64,000 bases of DNA from Streptomyces vinaceus (GCF_008704935.1 NZ_CP023692.1:6983501-7047500); one strand, 5' to 3'; numbered from the stretch's first letter, positions 42,747-53,000 are shown. Notes: generated by a model from the sequence alone, not told the origin. Numbers and translations: made by a program.

Positions 42747-43441
42747 TCCGTATCCTCATCGCCGACGACGAGCCGATGGTCCGGGCCGGCGTACGCGCCG
42801 TGCTGTCCACCGACCCCGACATCAGTGTGGTCGCGGAGGCCGGCGACGGGCGCGAGGCCGTCGCACTCGCCCAGCGGCACCGCCCCGACGTCGCCGTACT
42901 CGACGTCCGCATGCCGGGCCTCGGCGGCATCGAGGCCCTGGCGGAGATCCACCGCACCACCCCCGGGACCGGGGTGCTCATGCTGACCACGTTCGGCGAG
43001 GACGACTACATCCTGCGCGCCCTGGGCGGCGGGGCCTGTGGCTTCCTCGTCAAGTCCGGCCCGCCCGAGGAGCTGATCGCGGGCGTACGGGCCGTCGCCG
43101 ACGGCGCCGCCTACCTCTCACCCAAGGCCGCGGCCCGGGTCGTCGCCCACCTCGCGGCCGGCGCGGCGGGCCCCGGGGCCGACCGCCGCAGCGCCGCCCG
43201 TGCCCGGGTCGATGCGCTGACCCCGCGTGAACGCGACGTACTGGCCTTCCTCGGCGGCGGGTTGTCCAACGCCCGCATCGCCCGACGGCTGCACCTGGCC
43301 GAGGGCACGGTGAAGGCCCACGTCAGTTCGATCCTGGCCCGGCTCGGTGTGCAGAACCGGGCCGCGGCCGCCGTCGTCGCGCACGAGGCGGGCGTGGTCC
43401 CCCCGGCCGCCGCCGGCGCCCCGCCCCGCGACCAGACCTGA
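42743..43441 (+). CDS. NarL/LuxR-family response regulator
   Basis: 232 residues from GTG 42743, overlapping the kinase stop by 4 bp (GTGA). The receiver has ILIADDEPMVRAGV (D8, D9), D54 in VAVLDVRMPG, and FLVKSG (Lys). The LuxR HTH reads LTPRERDVLAFLGGGLSNARIARRLHLAEGTVKAHVSSIL. It acts with the adjacent kinase. The last ~320 bases are also an open frame on the other strand, belonging to the PAP2 gene. Targets unknown. Confidence 0.95.
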   Translation: MIRILIADDEPMVRAGVRAVLSTDPDISVVAEAGDGREAVALAQRHRPDVAVLDVRMPGLGGIEALAEIHRTTPGTGVLMLTTFGEDDYILRALGGGACGFLVKSGPPEELIAGVRAVADGAAYLSPKAAARVVAHLAAGAAGPGADRRSAARARVDALTPRERDVLAFLGGGLSNARIARRLHLAEGTVKAHVSSILARLGVQNRAAAAVVAHEAGVVPPAAAGAPPRDQT

Positions 43442-44122
43442 GACCGCGCGCGCCGCCCACGGGCGTACGCCGGCCAGGAGGCCCGCCACCACGGCGGCGC
43501 CCAGCACCGCGCCCGCCAGCACGTCGTGCGGGTAGTGCACCCCGACCGCCACGCGCAGCAGCGCCGCCGAAGCGCCCAGCGGCAGCGTCGCCGCGGCGAG
43601 AGCGGGCCGCAGCAGCGCCACCCCGACGGCCAGTGCCACGGCGAGCGTCGCGTGGTTGCTCGGGAAGGACCAGTCGCCCGGCTCCGGGCACACCGCCACC
43701 ACCACCGCGTCGCGTACGGCGCGGCACGGGCGTTCCTCGTCGACGAGCGTTTTGACGGCCTCGCTGCACACGTACGCGGCCACCACCCCCGCCGCGACGA
43801 GCGCCGCGCCCGCGATCCCGTGGGCGTCCCGCCGGCGCAGCGCGCGCCACCCCACCGCGGCCAGCAGCAGCCCGAGGAGGACGAGCGTGCCCTCCGTGGC
43901 CGCCTCCAGCAGGGTTCCCGTCCAGCCCGGCCCGTCCGCCACCCACCCGGTCACCGCGCGGTACCCGCGGGCCGAAGGCCCGTCCGCGGGCACGGGCCCG
44001 TCCGGCGCGAGCCACATCAGGCCCAGCGCTCCCGCGATCGCGGCGGCCGCCGGAGCCAGGACCGCCCTGCGTGCCGTACCGGGTGTCCGTGAGCGCCGGT
44101 GGTCGTGTATCTCGTTGTCCAT
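43118..44122 (-). CDS. PAP2-family membrane phosphatase
   Basis: 334 residues from ATG 44122 with several membrane helices. The phosphatase motifs are KTLVDEERPCR (K-x6-RP), FPSNHATLAV (PSGH-like, here SNHA) and LLRVAVGVHYPHDVLAGA (SR-x5-H-x3-D-like). It should dephosphorylate a lipid or an undecaprenyl-type diphosphate at the outer membrane face. The motifs end near 43530. The frame does not stop until 43118 and runs 324 bp antisense through the response-regulator gene, adding about 108 low-complexity residues. That tail looks accidental, as if an original stop near 43440 was lost. Confidence 0.88.
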   Translation of the reverse strand: MDNEIHDHRRSRTPGTARRAVLAPAAAAIAGALGLMWLAPDGPVPADGPSARGYRAVTGWVADGPGWTGTLLEAATEGTLVLLGLLLAAVGWRALRRRDAHGIAGAALVAAGVVAAYVCSEAVKTLVDEERPCRAVRDAVVVAVCPEPGDWSFPSNHATLAVALAVGVALLRPALAAATLPLGASAALLRVAVGVHYPHDVLAGAVLGAAVVAGLLAGVRPWAARAVSGLVAGRGAGGGRGDHARLVRDDGGRGPVLHTEPGQDRTDVGLHRALGQVQPSGDAGVGQPAAEEGQYVAFTRGQRIDPGTGGAAAVGPGARRAGREVGDDPGRGLG

Positions 44123-44219
44123 GCCCCCGACGCTAGGAACCCGGGGCGGCGGGCGCCCCGGCCGAACGGCGGCCCCGTACCGCGCCTTTCGTCGGGGTTG
44201 TCCGCACCGGGACCGGCTG

Positions 44220-45083
44220 CTACGCGGCCCCGTCGGTGTGCGCGAGGATCTCGGCGACCGCGGTGTCCCAGACCTCGGGCGGCGGCATCTGGTGTCCCAT
44301 GCCGGGGAGCGGGACCAGCCGCGCGCCCGGGATCTCCCGGGCCAGCGCCTCGGCGTGGCCGTACGGGAAGAGGGGGTCGGCGGTGCCGTGCAGGACCAGC
44401 GTCGGGGCGGTGATCGAGCCGAGCCGGTCGCGTACCGGGGGACCGTCCTCGACCATCCAGTGGTTGCCGGCGGCGGCGGGGACGGGGCTGCGGTCGAACG
44501 CCCGCCCGGCGGTCCGCCGCAGGCGGTCCTCGTCGACCGGAATGGTGCCGGCGAAGGCGCGCTCGGCGGCGAGGAAGTACGCGACGACGGCCTCACGGTC
44601 GGTCCAGTCCGGTGACGCGGCGGGCTCCGCGAACGTCTTCGCCAGCGCGTCGCTCATGGGCGGCAGGCCGGGATGCCCGGGGCCGCCGGGGCCGCCCGGA
44701 CTCGTGGAGATCAAGGTGAGCGTCGCCACCCGTCGCGGGTGATCGACGCCGAGCCGCTGGGCGATGCCGCCGCCCATCGAGATGCCCACGATGTGCGCGG
44801 CGCCGATCCCGAGCCCGTCCAGGACGCCGACCGCGTCGCCGACCAGGTCCGCCTGCGTGTACGAGGGAGCCCCGACCGGCCAGGTCGTGGAGCGCCCGGT
44901 GTCGCGGGTGTCGTACCGCACCACGTACCGGCCGCCGTCCACCAGCCGGGCCACGAACTCCTCGTCCCACCAGTCCATCGTCGCCTCGGCCCCGGAGACC
45001 AGCAGGACGGCGGGCGCGGCCGGATCCCCGAACGCCTGGACCGCCAGGTCGACTCCGTGCACGTGCAGTGTCCGCTCAGGCAT
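44220..45083 (-). CDS. alpha/beta hydrolase
   Basis: 287 residues from ATG 45083. The fold shows VLLVSGAEATMDWWD at the oxyanion position, GISMGGGIAQRLG for the nucleophile, LHGTADPLFPYGHAEAL for the acid and GMGHQMPPPEVWD for His. It resembles the aclacinomycin methylesterase-type hydrolases in actinomycetes. It is 106 bp upstream of the PAP2 gene in the same direction. Substrate unknown. Confidence 0.9.
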   Translation of the reverse strand: MPERTLHVHGVDLAVQAFGDPAAPAVLLVSGAEATMDWWDEEFVARLVDGGRYVVRYDTRDTGRSTTWPVGAPSYTQADLVGDAVGVLDGLGIGAAHIVGISMGGGIAQRLGVDHPRRVATLTLISTSPGGPGGPGHPGLPPMSDALAKTFAEPAASPDWTDREAVVAYFLAAERAFAGTIPVDEDRLRRTAGRAFDRSPVPAAAGNHWMVEDGPPVRDRLGSITAPTLVLHGTADPLFPYGHAEALAREIPGARLVPLPGMGHQMPPPEVWDTAVAEILAHTDGAA

Positions 45084-45189
45084 CTGCAAGACCGACCTCC
45101 GCGGTTCGCCCAGGTTCCCCTCCCGCTCCTCCACCCTAGGGACGGGGTCGGGCCGGCGGGGCGGGACACCCCGCCGGCCCCGGCCGTAC

Positions 45190-46713
45190 TCAGATCGCCG
45201 GACTGCCGAACCAACGGCCCGCGGCCCGCTCGAACCCCTCGGGATCAGGGCGGCCCTCACCCGCCCAGGCGACCACGCCGTCCGGTCGTACCAGCACGGC
45301 ACCCAACCCGAGGTCCTGCGTGGCGGTCCCGGCCGCGTACCGTATCCGTCCCTCCCAGCGCATCGCCGAAGCGTTCAGGCGCCGATCGGTGCTGAAATCG
45401 AGCACGACGCCCCGTCCGTCCTCCATCAGGTCGGCGAGGCGAGTCCCGTCGTCGAGACGGAACTCCGGGGCGGCGCGGCCGACCAGTGGGTGCCCGTCGC
45501 CCACGTCGTAGCGGATCCACGATCCCGACACCCTCTCGAACACGTAGGTCGCCCCGTCACGGGTCCCGATCAGATCGCGGACCACCGCCTGGACCGCCTG
45601 GGCGTGCGGGCCCGGCTTCATGACCGCCACCTGGGCGCGCGACCAGTCGAGCACCGCCGCGCCGATCGGATGGCGCTCGTCGGTGTAGGTGTCGAGCAGC
45701 CCCTCCGGTGCGTGCCCGCGGACGGTCGCCGCGAGCTTCCAGCCCAGGTTCACGGCGTCGCCGAGGCCCGTGTTGAGTCCCTGCCCGCCCAGGGGGGAGT
45801 GGATGTGGGCGGAGTCGCCCGCGAGCAGGACGCGTCCCCGCCGGTACGTCGTCGTCTGCATGGCCCGATCGGTGAAGCTCGACGCGATGTGGACCTCGTC
45901 CAGCGTCACCTCGGTGCCGGACACGCGGCGCAGGACCGCCTGGAGATGGTCCCGGGCCGGCGGCCGCGAGCGGTCGAACGCGCCGCCGTCGAAGTCCATG
46001 ATGCCGATGTGCCCCTGCCTGGGCATCCGGATGTACATGCCCGCCGGGGTCAGGTTGAACCCGGGGCGCAGCTGGTCGATACCGGAGATGGTGGCGTGCA
46101 TGCTGTATCCGGTGAACTGCGGCTCGGTGCCGACGAATTCGAAGCCCGCGAGCCTGCGCACCGCACTGCGTCCGCCGTCGCAGCCGACGAGCCAGCGCGC
46201 CTCGTACGTGTCCGGGCCGGCGTGCGCCGCCACCGTCTCGTCGCCCTGGGTGACGTCGGTGACGGTGACGCCGCGCCTGATCTCCACGCCCACCTTGGCG
46301 GCCTGCTCCGCCAGCACCGTCTCGATCGCGTCGAGGTGCGTCATCACGGACCGGAACGCCGGGCTGGGAAGCCAGTAGGGGAAGGCGGCCACATCGATCT
46401 CTGCCCCGTCGAGCATGATCCCGGCGAAGTGGCCACCGAAGCGGGGGCGCGACGGCTCGTCCGCCTCGGGCCGCGTAGCGAAGAAGCCGTTCTGGGCACC
46501 CGATGCGGTCAGGAGCGGGTCTAACAGTCCGCGCCGGTAGAACGCCTCGACCGACGCGGCGGACAGGCCCCGCATCCCGAGGGGGGCCGCCTTCCACGGG
46601 GAACCGGGCTCGGGCTCGCGTTCGAGCACCAGGACGGAACAGCCGGCGAGGCCGAGCTCGCAGGCGAGGGAGAGGCCGACCGGGCCGGCTCCCACGATCA
46701 CCACGTCATGCAC
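45190..46713 (-). CDS. FAD-dependent aromatic hydroxylase (PHBH-type)
   Basis: 507 residues from GTG 46713 with AAGGGATC upstream. Motifs are VVIVGAGPVGLSLACELG (FAD ADP), VGCDGGRSAVRRLAG (DG), and RGRVLLAGDSAHIHSPLGGQ then GLNTGLGDAVNLGWKLA (GD). A C-terminal thioredoxin-like domain follows (HPLVGRAAPEFRLDDG, GAVLVRPDGVVAWAGEG), as in phenol hydroxylase and polyketide-tailoring enzymes. It hydroxylates a phenolic or polycyclic substrate using NAD(P)H and O2. It is divergent from a small secreted protein. A palindrome (46732-46771) lies 19 bp upstream. Confidence 0.92.
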   Translation of the reverse strand: MHDVVIVGAGPVGLSLACELGLAGCSVLVLEREPEPGSPWKAAPLGMRGLSAASVEAFYRRGLLDPLLTASGAQNGFFATRPEADEPSRPRFGGHFAGIMLDGAEIDVAAFPYWLPSPAFRSVMTHLDAIETVLAEQAAKVGVEIRRGVTVTDVTQGDETVAAHAGPDTYEARWLVGCDGGRSAVRRLAGFEFVGTEPQFTGYSMHATISGIDQLRPGFNLTPAGMYIRMPRQGHIGIMDFDGGAFDRSRPPARDHLQAVLRRVSGTEVTLDEVHIASSFTDRAMQTTTYRRGRVLLAGDSAHIHSPLGGQGLNTGLGDAVNLGWKLAATVRGHAPEGLLDTYTDERHPIGAAVLDWSRAQVAVMKPGPHAQAVQAVVRDLIGTRDGATYVFERVSGSWIRYDVGDGHPLVGRAAPEFRLDDGTRLADLMEDGRGVVLDFSTDRRLNASAMRWEGRIRYAAGTATQDLGLGAVLVRPDGVVAWAGEGRPDPEGFERAAGRWFGSPAI

Positions 46714-46731
46714 GAGAGATCCCTTTCGTAA

Positions 46732-46771
46732 GTTCCACGCCGGAAGTGCACCGGCAGGACCTCTCGAAAGG
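46732..46771. promoter_or_regulatory. imperfect palindrome before the hydroxylase
   Basis: CCTTTCG and CGAAAGG (26-bp spacer) flank the likely promoter of the hydroxylase; CGAGAG/CTCTCG lie just inside and outside. The rest of the 360-bp gap (46714-47073) contains only several CCGACA repeats. Regulatory role is a guess. Confidence 0.3.
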
Positions 46772-47073
46772 TGTCAGCCTCCACCGACATCGGACCGACA
46801 CCCCCGACACACCACCGACACCGGGCGTGGCCGGGCAGGTGGGCCCCGGGGCCCGTGCGGCCTCCTATGGGTGTCCGACCGGACCCGGGCCCGGTCGCGG
46901 AACCAGTCGCGCGCCCCCACGAGCACCGCGACCCGAGAGGCGTCGGGCGGGCGGACCGGTGCACGCTGGAGGTGAAGACCCCGCCGGGCGCCGGGCTCGG
47001 CGCCGTTTCCCGCACGCTCGGGCATTCCGGGGGACACGGGCCGCGGGACGATCCCGGAAAGCAGGTGCGTCCC

Positions 47074-47346
47074 ATGCGCACGTCGACCCGTATCGCCGGT
47101 CTCCTGACCGGCCTGACCCTCGCCCTTGGCGGCGCGCTCGCCGCCCCGGCCGCTCAGGCGGACATCCCGGCCTGTACCCAGATGGCCACCCAGGCGGGTG
47201 CCACCGACACCTCCGGCCTCTCGTCAGCGTGCCAGCGTGGTGTCAGCGGCGACCTCCAGGGCTGCGTGTCCGGACTGACGGCGTCCGGCGTGGCGGGCGG
47301 GGCCGCCACCGGCGCCTGCCGGATGGCGGCCACCGAACCCCGCTAG
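47074..47346 (+). CDS. small secreted cysteine protein (90 aa)
   Basis: ATG 47074. A signal peptide (IAGLLTGLTLALGGALAAPA, cleavage near AQA-D) is followed by a 60-residue helical-looking mature part with four cysteines (ACTQMATQAG, SACQRGVSGD, GCVSGLTASG, GACRMAATEP). It probably forms two disulfides. Ribosome site is weak. Not a family I recognise. Confidence 0.75.
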   Translation: MRTSTRIAGLLTGLTLALGGALAAPAAQADIPACTQMATQAGATDTSGLSSACQRGVSGDLQGCVSGLTASGVAGGAATGACRMAATEPR

Positions 47347-47855
47347 CGGGCGGTACGCGCAGGGGGCCGTCGTTCCCTGCGCGTACGAGCCTATGCGGGC
47401 GACCTCCGCTGCGGCGGGCGGTGCGGAAAGCGGCGTTCGAGGCACCCGTTTCCTTCGGTTCGCGTTGAAAGTGGCCCGGCGCACACACCAATCCGTGTAA
47501 CGAACCGCCACAGAACGCGACATTCCGGCCCTCTGGCGGTGACCCGCCCCACAGGACCCACGTCACATACGACCCACGCTAGTAGCCCCCACCACCCCCG
47601 ATCCCCACCCCGGAACCCGGCCCCCACCTGCACCGACACCCACCGTCCCCACCCGGGCCGAAGGACACCGCTCTGCGAGGACGGCTAGTAACAGGGGCCT
47701 TTGCCACGGCGCCCGGGACCTGGCTAACTGGTGATGTCGCCACGGCGGCGGGGCCTTCGCCCCCCGCCCGACGAACCCCTCTCCACCGCGTGAGTGGCTC
47801 ACGCATGCCCCTGGCGTGCGGCGACCGCCCTTGTCCCCGTCGGAAGGTTCCCTCC
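47347..47855. other. 509-bp non-coding region
   Basis: It contains a C-rich stretch (47584-47660), two copies of GGGGCCTT[T/C]GCC near 47695 and 47751, and a GGCGGGG/CCCCGCC hairpin at 47747-47768. These may be the promoter and 5' leader of the lysozyme-like gene. I compared it with the c-di-AMP (ydaO) riboswitch, common before such genes in Streptomyces, and do not see its conserved core. Confidence 0.4.
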
Positions 47856-48260
47856 GTGTCGAAGTCCGTCATTCGCAGCATCGCCGCTTCCAAGAAGGCC
47901 CTGGCCGGTTCGATCGTCGCCCTGGGCGTCGCCGGCACCATGCTCGCCACGGTCCCCGCCCAGGCGGCTCCGACGAGCGCCAAGGCGATCGCCCAGCAGA
48001 TGATCAAGGACCCGGCGCAGTTCGCGGCGTTCAACAACATCGTTTCCCGTGAGAGCGGCTGGAACCACACCGCGACGAACGCCTCCTCGGGCGCCTACGG
48101 CCTGGTCCAGGCCCTGCCGGCCTCGAAGATGGCCTCCGCCGGTGCCGACTGGAAGACCAACCCGGCCACCCAGATCAAGTGGGGCCTGGACTACATGAAC
48201 TCCCGCTACGGCAGCCCCGTGGGCGCCTGGAACTTCTGGCAGACCCACCACTGGTACTAA
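47856..48260 (+). CDS. secreted lysozyme/transglycosylase-like protein
   Basis: 134 residues from GTG 47856 with GGAAGG upstream. A signal peptide (KALAGSIVALGVAGTMLATV, cleavage after AQA) precedes a short SLT-like domain: NNIVSRESGWNHTATNASSG with the presumed catalytic Glu, AYGLVQALPASKMASAG, IKWGLDYMNSRYGSPVGAW, ending NFWQTHHWY. The aggregation-promoting-factor type ending and the E-SGW-N core are typical of small Streptomyces cell-wall hydrolases. It may cut peptidoglycan. A terminator follows 31 bp on. Confidence 0.88.
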   Translation: MSKSVIRSIAASKKALAGSIVALGVAGTMLATVPAQAAPTSAKAIAQQMIKDPAQFAAFNNIVSRESGWNHTATNASSGAYGLVQALPASKMASAGADWKTNPATQIKWGLDYMNSRYGSPVGAWNFWQTHHWY

Positions 48261-48291
48261 GCCACCAGCGGGCAGCACCCCAGACATTCCC

Positions 48292-48327
48292 GAAGACGCT
48301 CGGCCGGACCCCCGGCCGGGCGTCTTC
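48292..48327 (+). terminator. strong hairpin
   Basis: A 16-bp stem (GAAGACGCTCGGCCGG / CCGGCCGGGCGTCTTC, one wobble pair) with a 4-nt loop lies 31 bp after the lysozyme-like gene. Confidence 0.85.
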
Positions 48328-48545
48328 CGCGTTCCGTGCCCCGTCCTACCGTCAACGGGCCGTCGGGAACCAGGAGATACGCCGCCACGCGGCGCGGCGG
48401 GAAATGGCGGAACGCCCCAAGATCGGCTCGTGATCGTTGTCGCGGGACAGGACCACTGAACGCGCCCCCGCCGGAACAGACTTGCAGGGCGCGTGGCCCG
48501 ACCCGCCGCCGCGTCCCAGTTCCGGCGAACCAAGGACCTGCCATC

Positions 48546-49823
48546 GTGAACGAGCACCTTTTCACGCCCCGCAACCGGGGCTTCCTCTTCCTCGACTCCC
48601 ACCCCGCGGGATGCGCGCGCTCGGTCGCCGACATGTGGGAGGCCTGCCCCGCACCCTCCGGCCCTTCGGCCGCCGCCGCGACGGAGGGCGAAGGGCCGGC
48701 GGCGCTGGTCATCGGCTCCTCCGCCGGATACGGCCTCGCGGCCACGCTCGCCGGACTCAAGCGCGCCGGCATCCGCGGTATCGGCGTCTCCTTCGAGAAG
48801 GCCCCCACCGTACGGCGCACGGCGACCGCCGGCTGGTACCGCACCGCCGCCACCGCCGACCTCGCCCGCGCGGCCGGGCGGGACCTGGTCCTCCTCAACG
48901 GCGACGCGTTCTCCGACGCGATGAAGGACCAAGTCGCCGACCTCATCGAGCGGCGTTTCGGAGGCCGGCTGGACCACCTGGTCTACTCGGTGGCCGCGCC
49001 CCGGCGCACCGACCCCGTGACCGGGACCACGTACGCCTCCGTCCTCAAGCCGATCGGCCTGCCGAACCGCACCAAGACCCTGGTCTTCGACGAGGAGGGC
49101 GTCCCCGAGGTCCGCGAGGTCGAGACCGGGCCGGCCGAGGGCGACGACGTGGAGCAGACCGTGGCCGTGATGGGCGGCTCGGACTGGGAACGCTGGATCG
49201 ACCACCTCGCCGGGCGGGGGCTGCTCGCCGAGGGTTTCGCCACCGCCGCCCTGTCGTACATCGGCTCGCCCCTGACGGCGGCGATCTACCGGCAGGGCAC
49301 CATCGGGGCGGCCAAGGCCCACCTGGAGGCCACCGCCCGCACCCTGAACGAGCGGCTCGGCAGGACGGTGGGCGGGCGGGCCGTGACCTCCGTCAACGGC
49401 GCCGCCGTCACCCAGTCCTCCACCGCGATCCCCGGCATCGCCTTGTACACGGGCCTGCTGCGCGGCGTACTCGGGACCGGCCTCGTCCCGCCGATCCGTC
49501 AGCTCGCGACCCTGTGGGACCAGTTGACCGGCGCGGCCCCGCTCGCTCTGGACGACGAGGGCCGGGTGCGTCTGGACACGTGGGAGCTCACCGAAGAGGT
49601 CCAGGCGGCCGTCGCCGAACGCTGGGAGAGCGCCACCACGGACACCATCGCCGCCCTGGCCGATCTCGACTGGTTCCGCACCGAGGTCCGGCGCCTCTAC
49701 GGGTTCTCCGTCCCCGGCGTCGACTACGCCGCCCCGGTGGCCACCGACGTCCCCTGGCCCGTCCCCACGCCCCGTGCGGCCGACGACGACTCCGGGCCGG
49801 AAGCGGTCCGGTCCACCGTGTGA
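48546..49823 (+). CDS. fabV: trans-2-enoyl-ACP/CoA reductase, FabV type
   Basis: 425 residues from GTG 48546. FabV features: N-terminal NRGFLFLDSHPAGC, the nucleotide-binding GSSAGYGLAATLAG, LDHLVYSVAAPRRTDP, SYIGSPLTAAIYRQGTIGAAK with the catalytic Y-x8-K spacing, and WDQLTGAAPLALDDEGRVRLDTWEL. It uses NADH to reduce trans-2-enoyl thioesters in fatty-acid or similar synthesis. FabV enzymes are largely triclosan-insensitive and are found with FabI in some bacteria. No other fatty-acid gene lies nearby. Confidence 0.92.
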   Translation: MNEHLFTPRNRGFLFLDSHPAGCARSVADMWEACPAPSGPSAAAATEGEGPAALVIGSSAGYGLAATLAGLKRAGIRGIGVSFEKAPTVRRTATAGWYRTAATADLARAAGRDLVLLNGDAFSDAMKDQVADLIERRFGGRLDHLVYSVAAPRRTDPVTGTTYASVLKPIGLPNRTKTLVFDEEGVPEVREVETGPAEGDDVEQTVAVMGGSDWERWIDHLAGRGLLAEGFATAALSYIGSPLTAAIYRQGTIGAAKAHLEATARTLNERLGRTVGGRAVTSVNGAAVTQSSTAIPGIALYTGLLRGVLGTGLVPPIRQLATLWDQLTGAAPLALDDEGRVRLDTWELTEEVQAAVAERWESATTDTIAALADLDWFRTEVRRLYGFSVPGVDYAAPVATDVPWPVPTPRAADDDSGPEAVRSTV

Positions 49824-50000
49824 GCGGTGTGCGCGCGGCACGTAGCCCCGCTCTGGTTCAGGAGCCGAACCCAAGCGGGCGCCGTTCCCCCGGAACGGGC
49901 GGCATTCGGCCAGTCGTCGCGTGAAGTCTTGACGACAGCAGGGCGGTTCAGTTGACTCACGCGGTGTCTTGCCCGGTGGTGTAGACCTCGGAGGCGCTTC

Positions 50001-53000
50001 GTGAGTACCGCACGCGTGACACCGGCCCGGCGCCGGCTCAGAACCGCCCTGCTCGGTGTGGCCGGCGTGCTCGCCGGACTCCTCCCGCTCGCCCAGGCCA
50101 CGGCCACGGCGGCCGCCGGGGAACCGCCGCCCCCGACGGCGGTCGACCGCTTCGAGGGTGAGGTCCCCTTCGCCGGACCGCCCGCCGAAGGCATCTTCAC
50201 GTGGGGCAGCGACGGCGACGACCAGCCCCGGCTGGAGCTGCGGGAGCGCGCCGACGCCCCCGAGGGCGCCAAGGTCCTGCACGGCGACTACGACATCAGC
50301 GGCTGGGGCGGCTACAGCCACGACTTCGCCTTCGACAGGCCCGCCCACGACTGGAGCGCCCGCGGCGGCATCCGCTTCTGGTGGTACGGGCAGAACACCG
50401 CGCCTTTGCCGCCCGGTTCGGGGCCCCGGATCTCCTTCGAGCTCAAGGACGGCGGGGCCAACGGCGAGGCCTCCGAGCTGTGGACGACCTCCTTCACCGA
50501 CGACTGGCAGGGCTGGCACCTCGTCGAGATCCCGTTCTCCCGGTTCGAGTACCGCACCGACTACCAGCCGGTCGGCGGCATCGACCACGTGCTCGGGCTG
50601 ACGCAGATGTGGGGCTACGCCTTCACCTTCCCGGTGGGCCGCGCGGGCGAGTTCATGCTCGACGGGGTGGAGGTGTACGGGACCGCCGATCCGGTCGCGC
50701 AGACCAAGGTCCTCACCGATGCGACCGTTCACCCTGTGAAGGAAGGCGGTTCGGCCGAGGTACGCGTCTCCGTGGCCACCACCGGCTCCGGACCGCTCTC
50801 CGATCCGGTGACCGTCGGCTACTCCAGCGAGGGCGGCACCGCGACACCCGGAGCCGACTACGAGCCGGTGACCGGCACCCTCACCTTCCCCGCCGGGACC
50901 CCCTCCGGCACCTCCCGCACCGTCACCGTCACCACCGCCAAGGACCGCGACGGGGAGACCGCCGAGACCGTACCGCTGAAGCTGACCGTGACCGGGGCCC
51001 GGCCGCCCGCCGAGGACCCCCTCGTCGTCATCGACGCCCACGGGCTCCCCTACCTCGACCCGAAACTGCCGGTGAAGAAGCGGGTCGCGGACCTGCTGGC
51101 CCGCATGACCCCGCAGGAGAAGGCCGGCCAGATGACCCAGGCCGAGCGCAACGCGCTCAAGTCGCCGGGCGACATCGCGGCGTACGGCCTGGGTTCGCTG
51201 CTGTCCGGGGGCGGCTCCGTACCCAGCCCCAACACCCCCGCGGCGTGGGCCGACATGGTGGACGGCTACCAGCTGCGCACCCGGGCGGCCCGCCTCCAGA
51301 TCCCGCTGGTCTACGGCGTGGACGCCGTGCACGGCCACAACAACGTCGTCGGTTCCACGATCATGCCGCACAACATCGGCCTGGGCGCCTCCCGCGACCC
51401 GGAGCTGGCCGAGCGGACCGGCGCGGTGACCGCCGCCGAGGTCCGGGCGACGGGCGTTCCCTGGGATTTCGCGCCCTGCCTGTGCGTGACCCGTGACGAG
51501 CGCTGGGGCCGCTCGTACGAGGCCTTCGGCGAGGACCCGGCGCTGGTCACCTCGATGGAAACGGTGATCCGGGGCATGCAGGGAGCGCCCGACGGCCGGG
51601 ACCTGGACCGCCCGGACAAGGTGCTGGCCACGGCCAAGCACTACGTCGGCGACGGCGGCACCGCGTACGGCTCCTCCACCACCGGCTCCTACACCATCGA
51701 CCAGGGCGTCACCCGGGTCACCCGGCAGGAGCTGGACGCGGTGCACCTGGCGCCGTTCCGGGAGGCGGTCAAGCGCGGGGTGGGGACGGTCATGCCCTCC
51801 TATTCCTCAGTGGACTTCACGGACGACGCGGCCGGTCCGGTGAAGATGCACGCCAACGCGGAACTGATCAACGGTGTGCTCAAGGACAGGATGGGATTCA
51901 GGGGCTTCGTCATCAGCGACTGGCAGGCCATCGACCAGATCCCCGGCGACTACGCGAGCGACGTCCGCACCTCGGTCAACGCCGGCCTGGACATGGTCAT
52001 GGTGCCGAGCGCCTACCAGGACTTCCACCGCACGCTGGTCGGTGAGGCGGCCGCGGGCCGGATCCCGCAGGCGCGGATCGACGACGCCGTGGCGCGGATC
52101 CTGGAGCAGAAGTTCCGGCTGGGCCTGTTCGAGAAGCCGTACGCCGACCGTTCCGGCCTCGGGGCGGTCGGCTCGGCCGAGCACCGGGAGGTGGCCCGCG
52201 AGGCGGCGGCGAAGTCCCAGGTCCTCCTGAAGAACGAGGGCGGTCTGCTGCCGCTGAAGCCCTCGCAGAAGGTGTACGTCGCGGGCTCCAACGCGGACGA
52301 CCTGGGCAACCAGGCGGGCGGCTGGACCGTGAGCTGGCAGGGCTCGTCGGGGCGCAACACCGTGGGCACCACGATCCTGGAGGGCATGCGCAAGGCCGCC
52401 GCCTCCCCGGAATCGGTGACGTACTCGAAGGACGCGAGCGCGCCGACGGCCGGGTACGACGTGGGCGTGGTGGTCGTCGGCGAGACCCCGTACGCGGAGG
52501 GCGTCGGCGACGTGGGCAACGGTCACGACCTCGAACTGTCCGCGGCCGACAAGGCCGCCGTCGACCGGGTCTGCGCGGCGATGCGGTGCGCGGTGCTCGT
52601 GGTCTCCGGGCGCCCGCAGCTGATCGGCGACCGGCTGGACCGGATGTCGGCCCTGGTCGCCTCCTGGCTCCCGGGCACCGAGGGCGACGGGGTCGCGGAC
52701 GTGCTGTACGGCAAGCGGGCGTTCACCGGCCGGTCCCCCGTCACCTGGCCGAAGTCGCAGGCCCAGCTGCCGATCAACGTGGGCGACGCGGCGTACGATC
52801 CGCAGTTCCCGTACGGCTGGGGGCTGACCACGCTCGGCGCACCCGCGCAGGGCGGCGAGGCTGCCCTGCGCGCCCTGGCGATCGCCGCGGTGGCGGTCGA
52901 GCGTACGACCGGGGCCGACTCGGAGGCCGGTCGTGCCGTGGCGGACCGGGCGCGGGCCATCGCCGCACAGCGGATCGGCGGACGCTTCACGCAGGCCACG

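Noticed and set aside
45190..46713. Rifamycin monooxygenase (Rox) identity for the aromatic hydroxylase
   Set aside because: It belongs to the same broad class, but the N-terminal motif and thioredoxin-like tail fit general PHBH-type enzymes, and no RAE is present upstream.
47581..47855. c-di-AMP (ydaO) riboswitch before the lysozyme-like gene
   Set aside because: Such switches precede similar genes in Streptomyces, but I do not find the conserved GGGGAACC and AACCC core elements here.
49824..50000. CebR operator before the GH3 gene
   Set aside because: No TGGGAGCGCTCCCA-like palindrome is present in this gap.
47799..51746. A 1315-codon minus-strand frame opposite FabV and the GH3 gene
   Set aside because: No domain motifs; the composition is Arg/Gly/Val-rich as in antisense frames, while the plus-strand genes are convincing.
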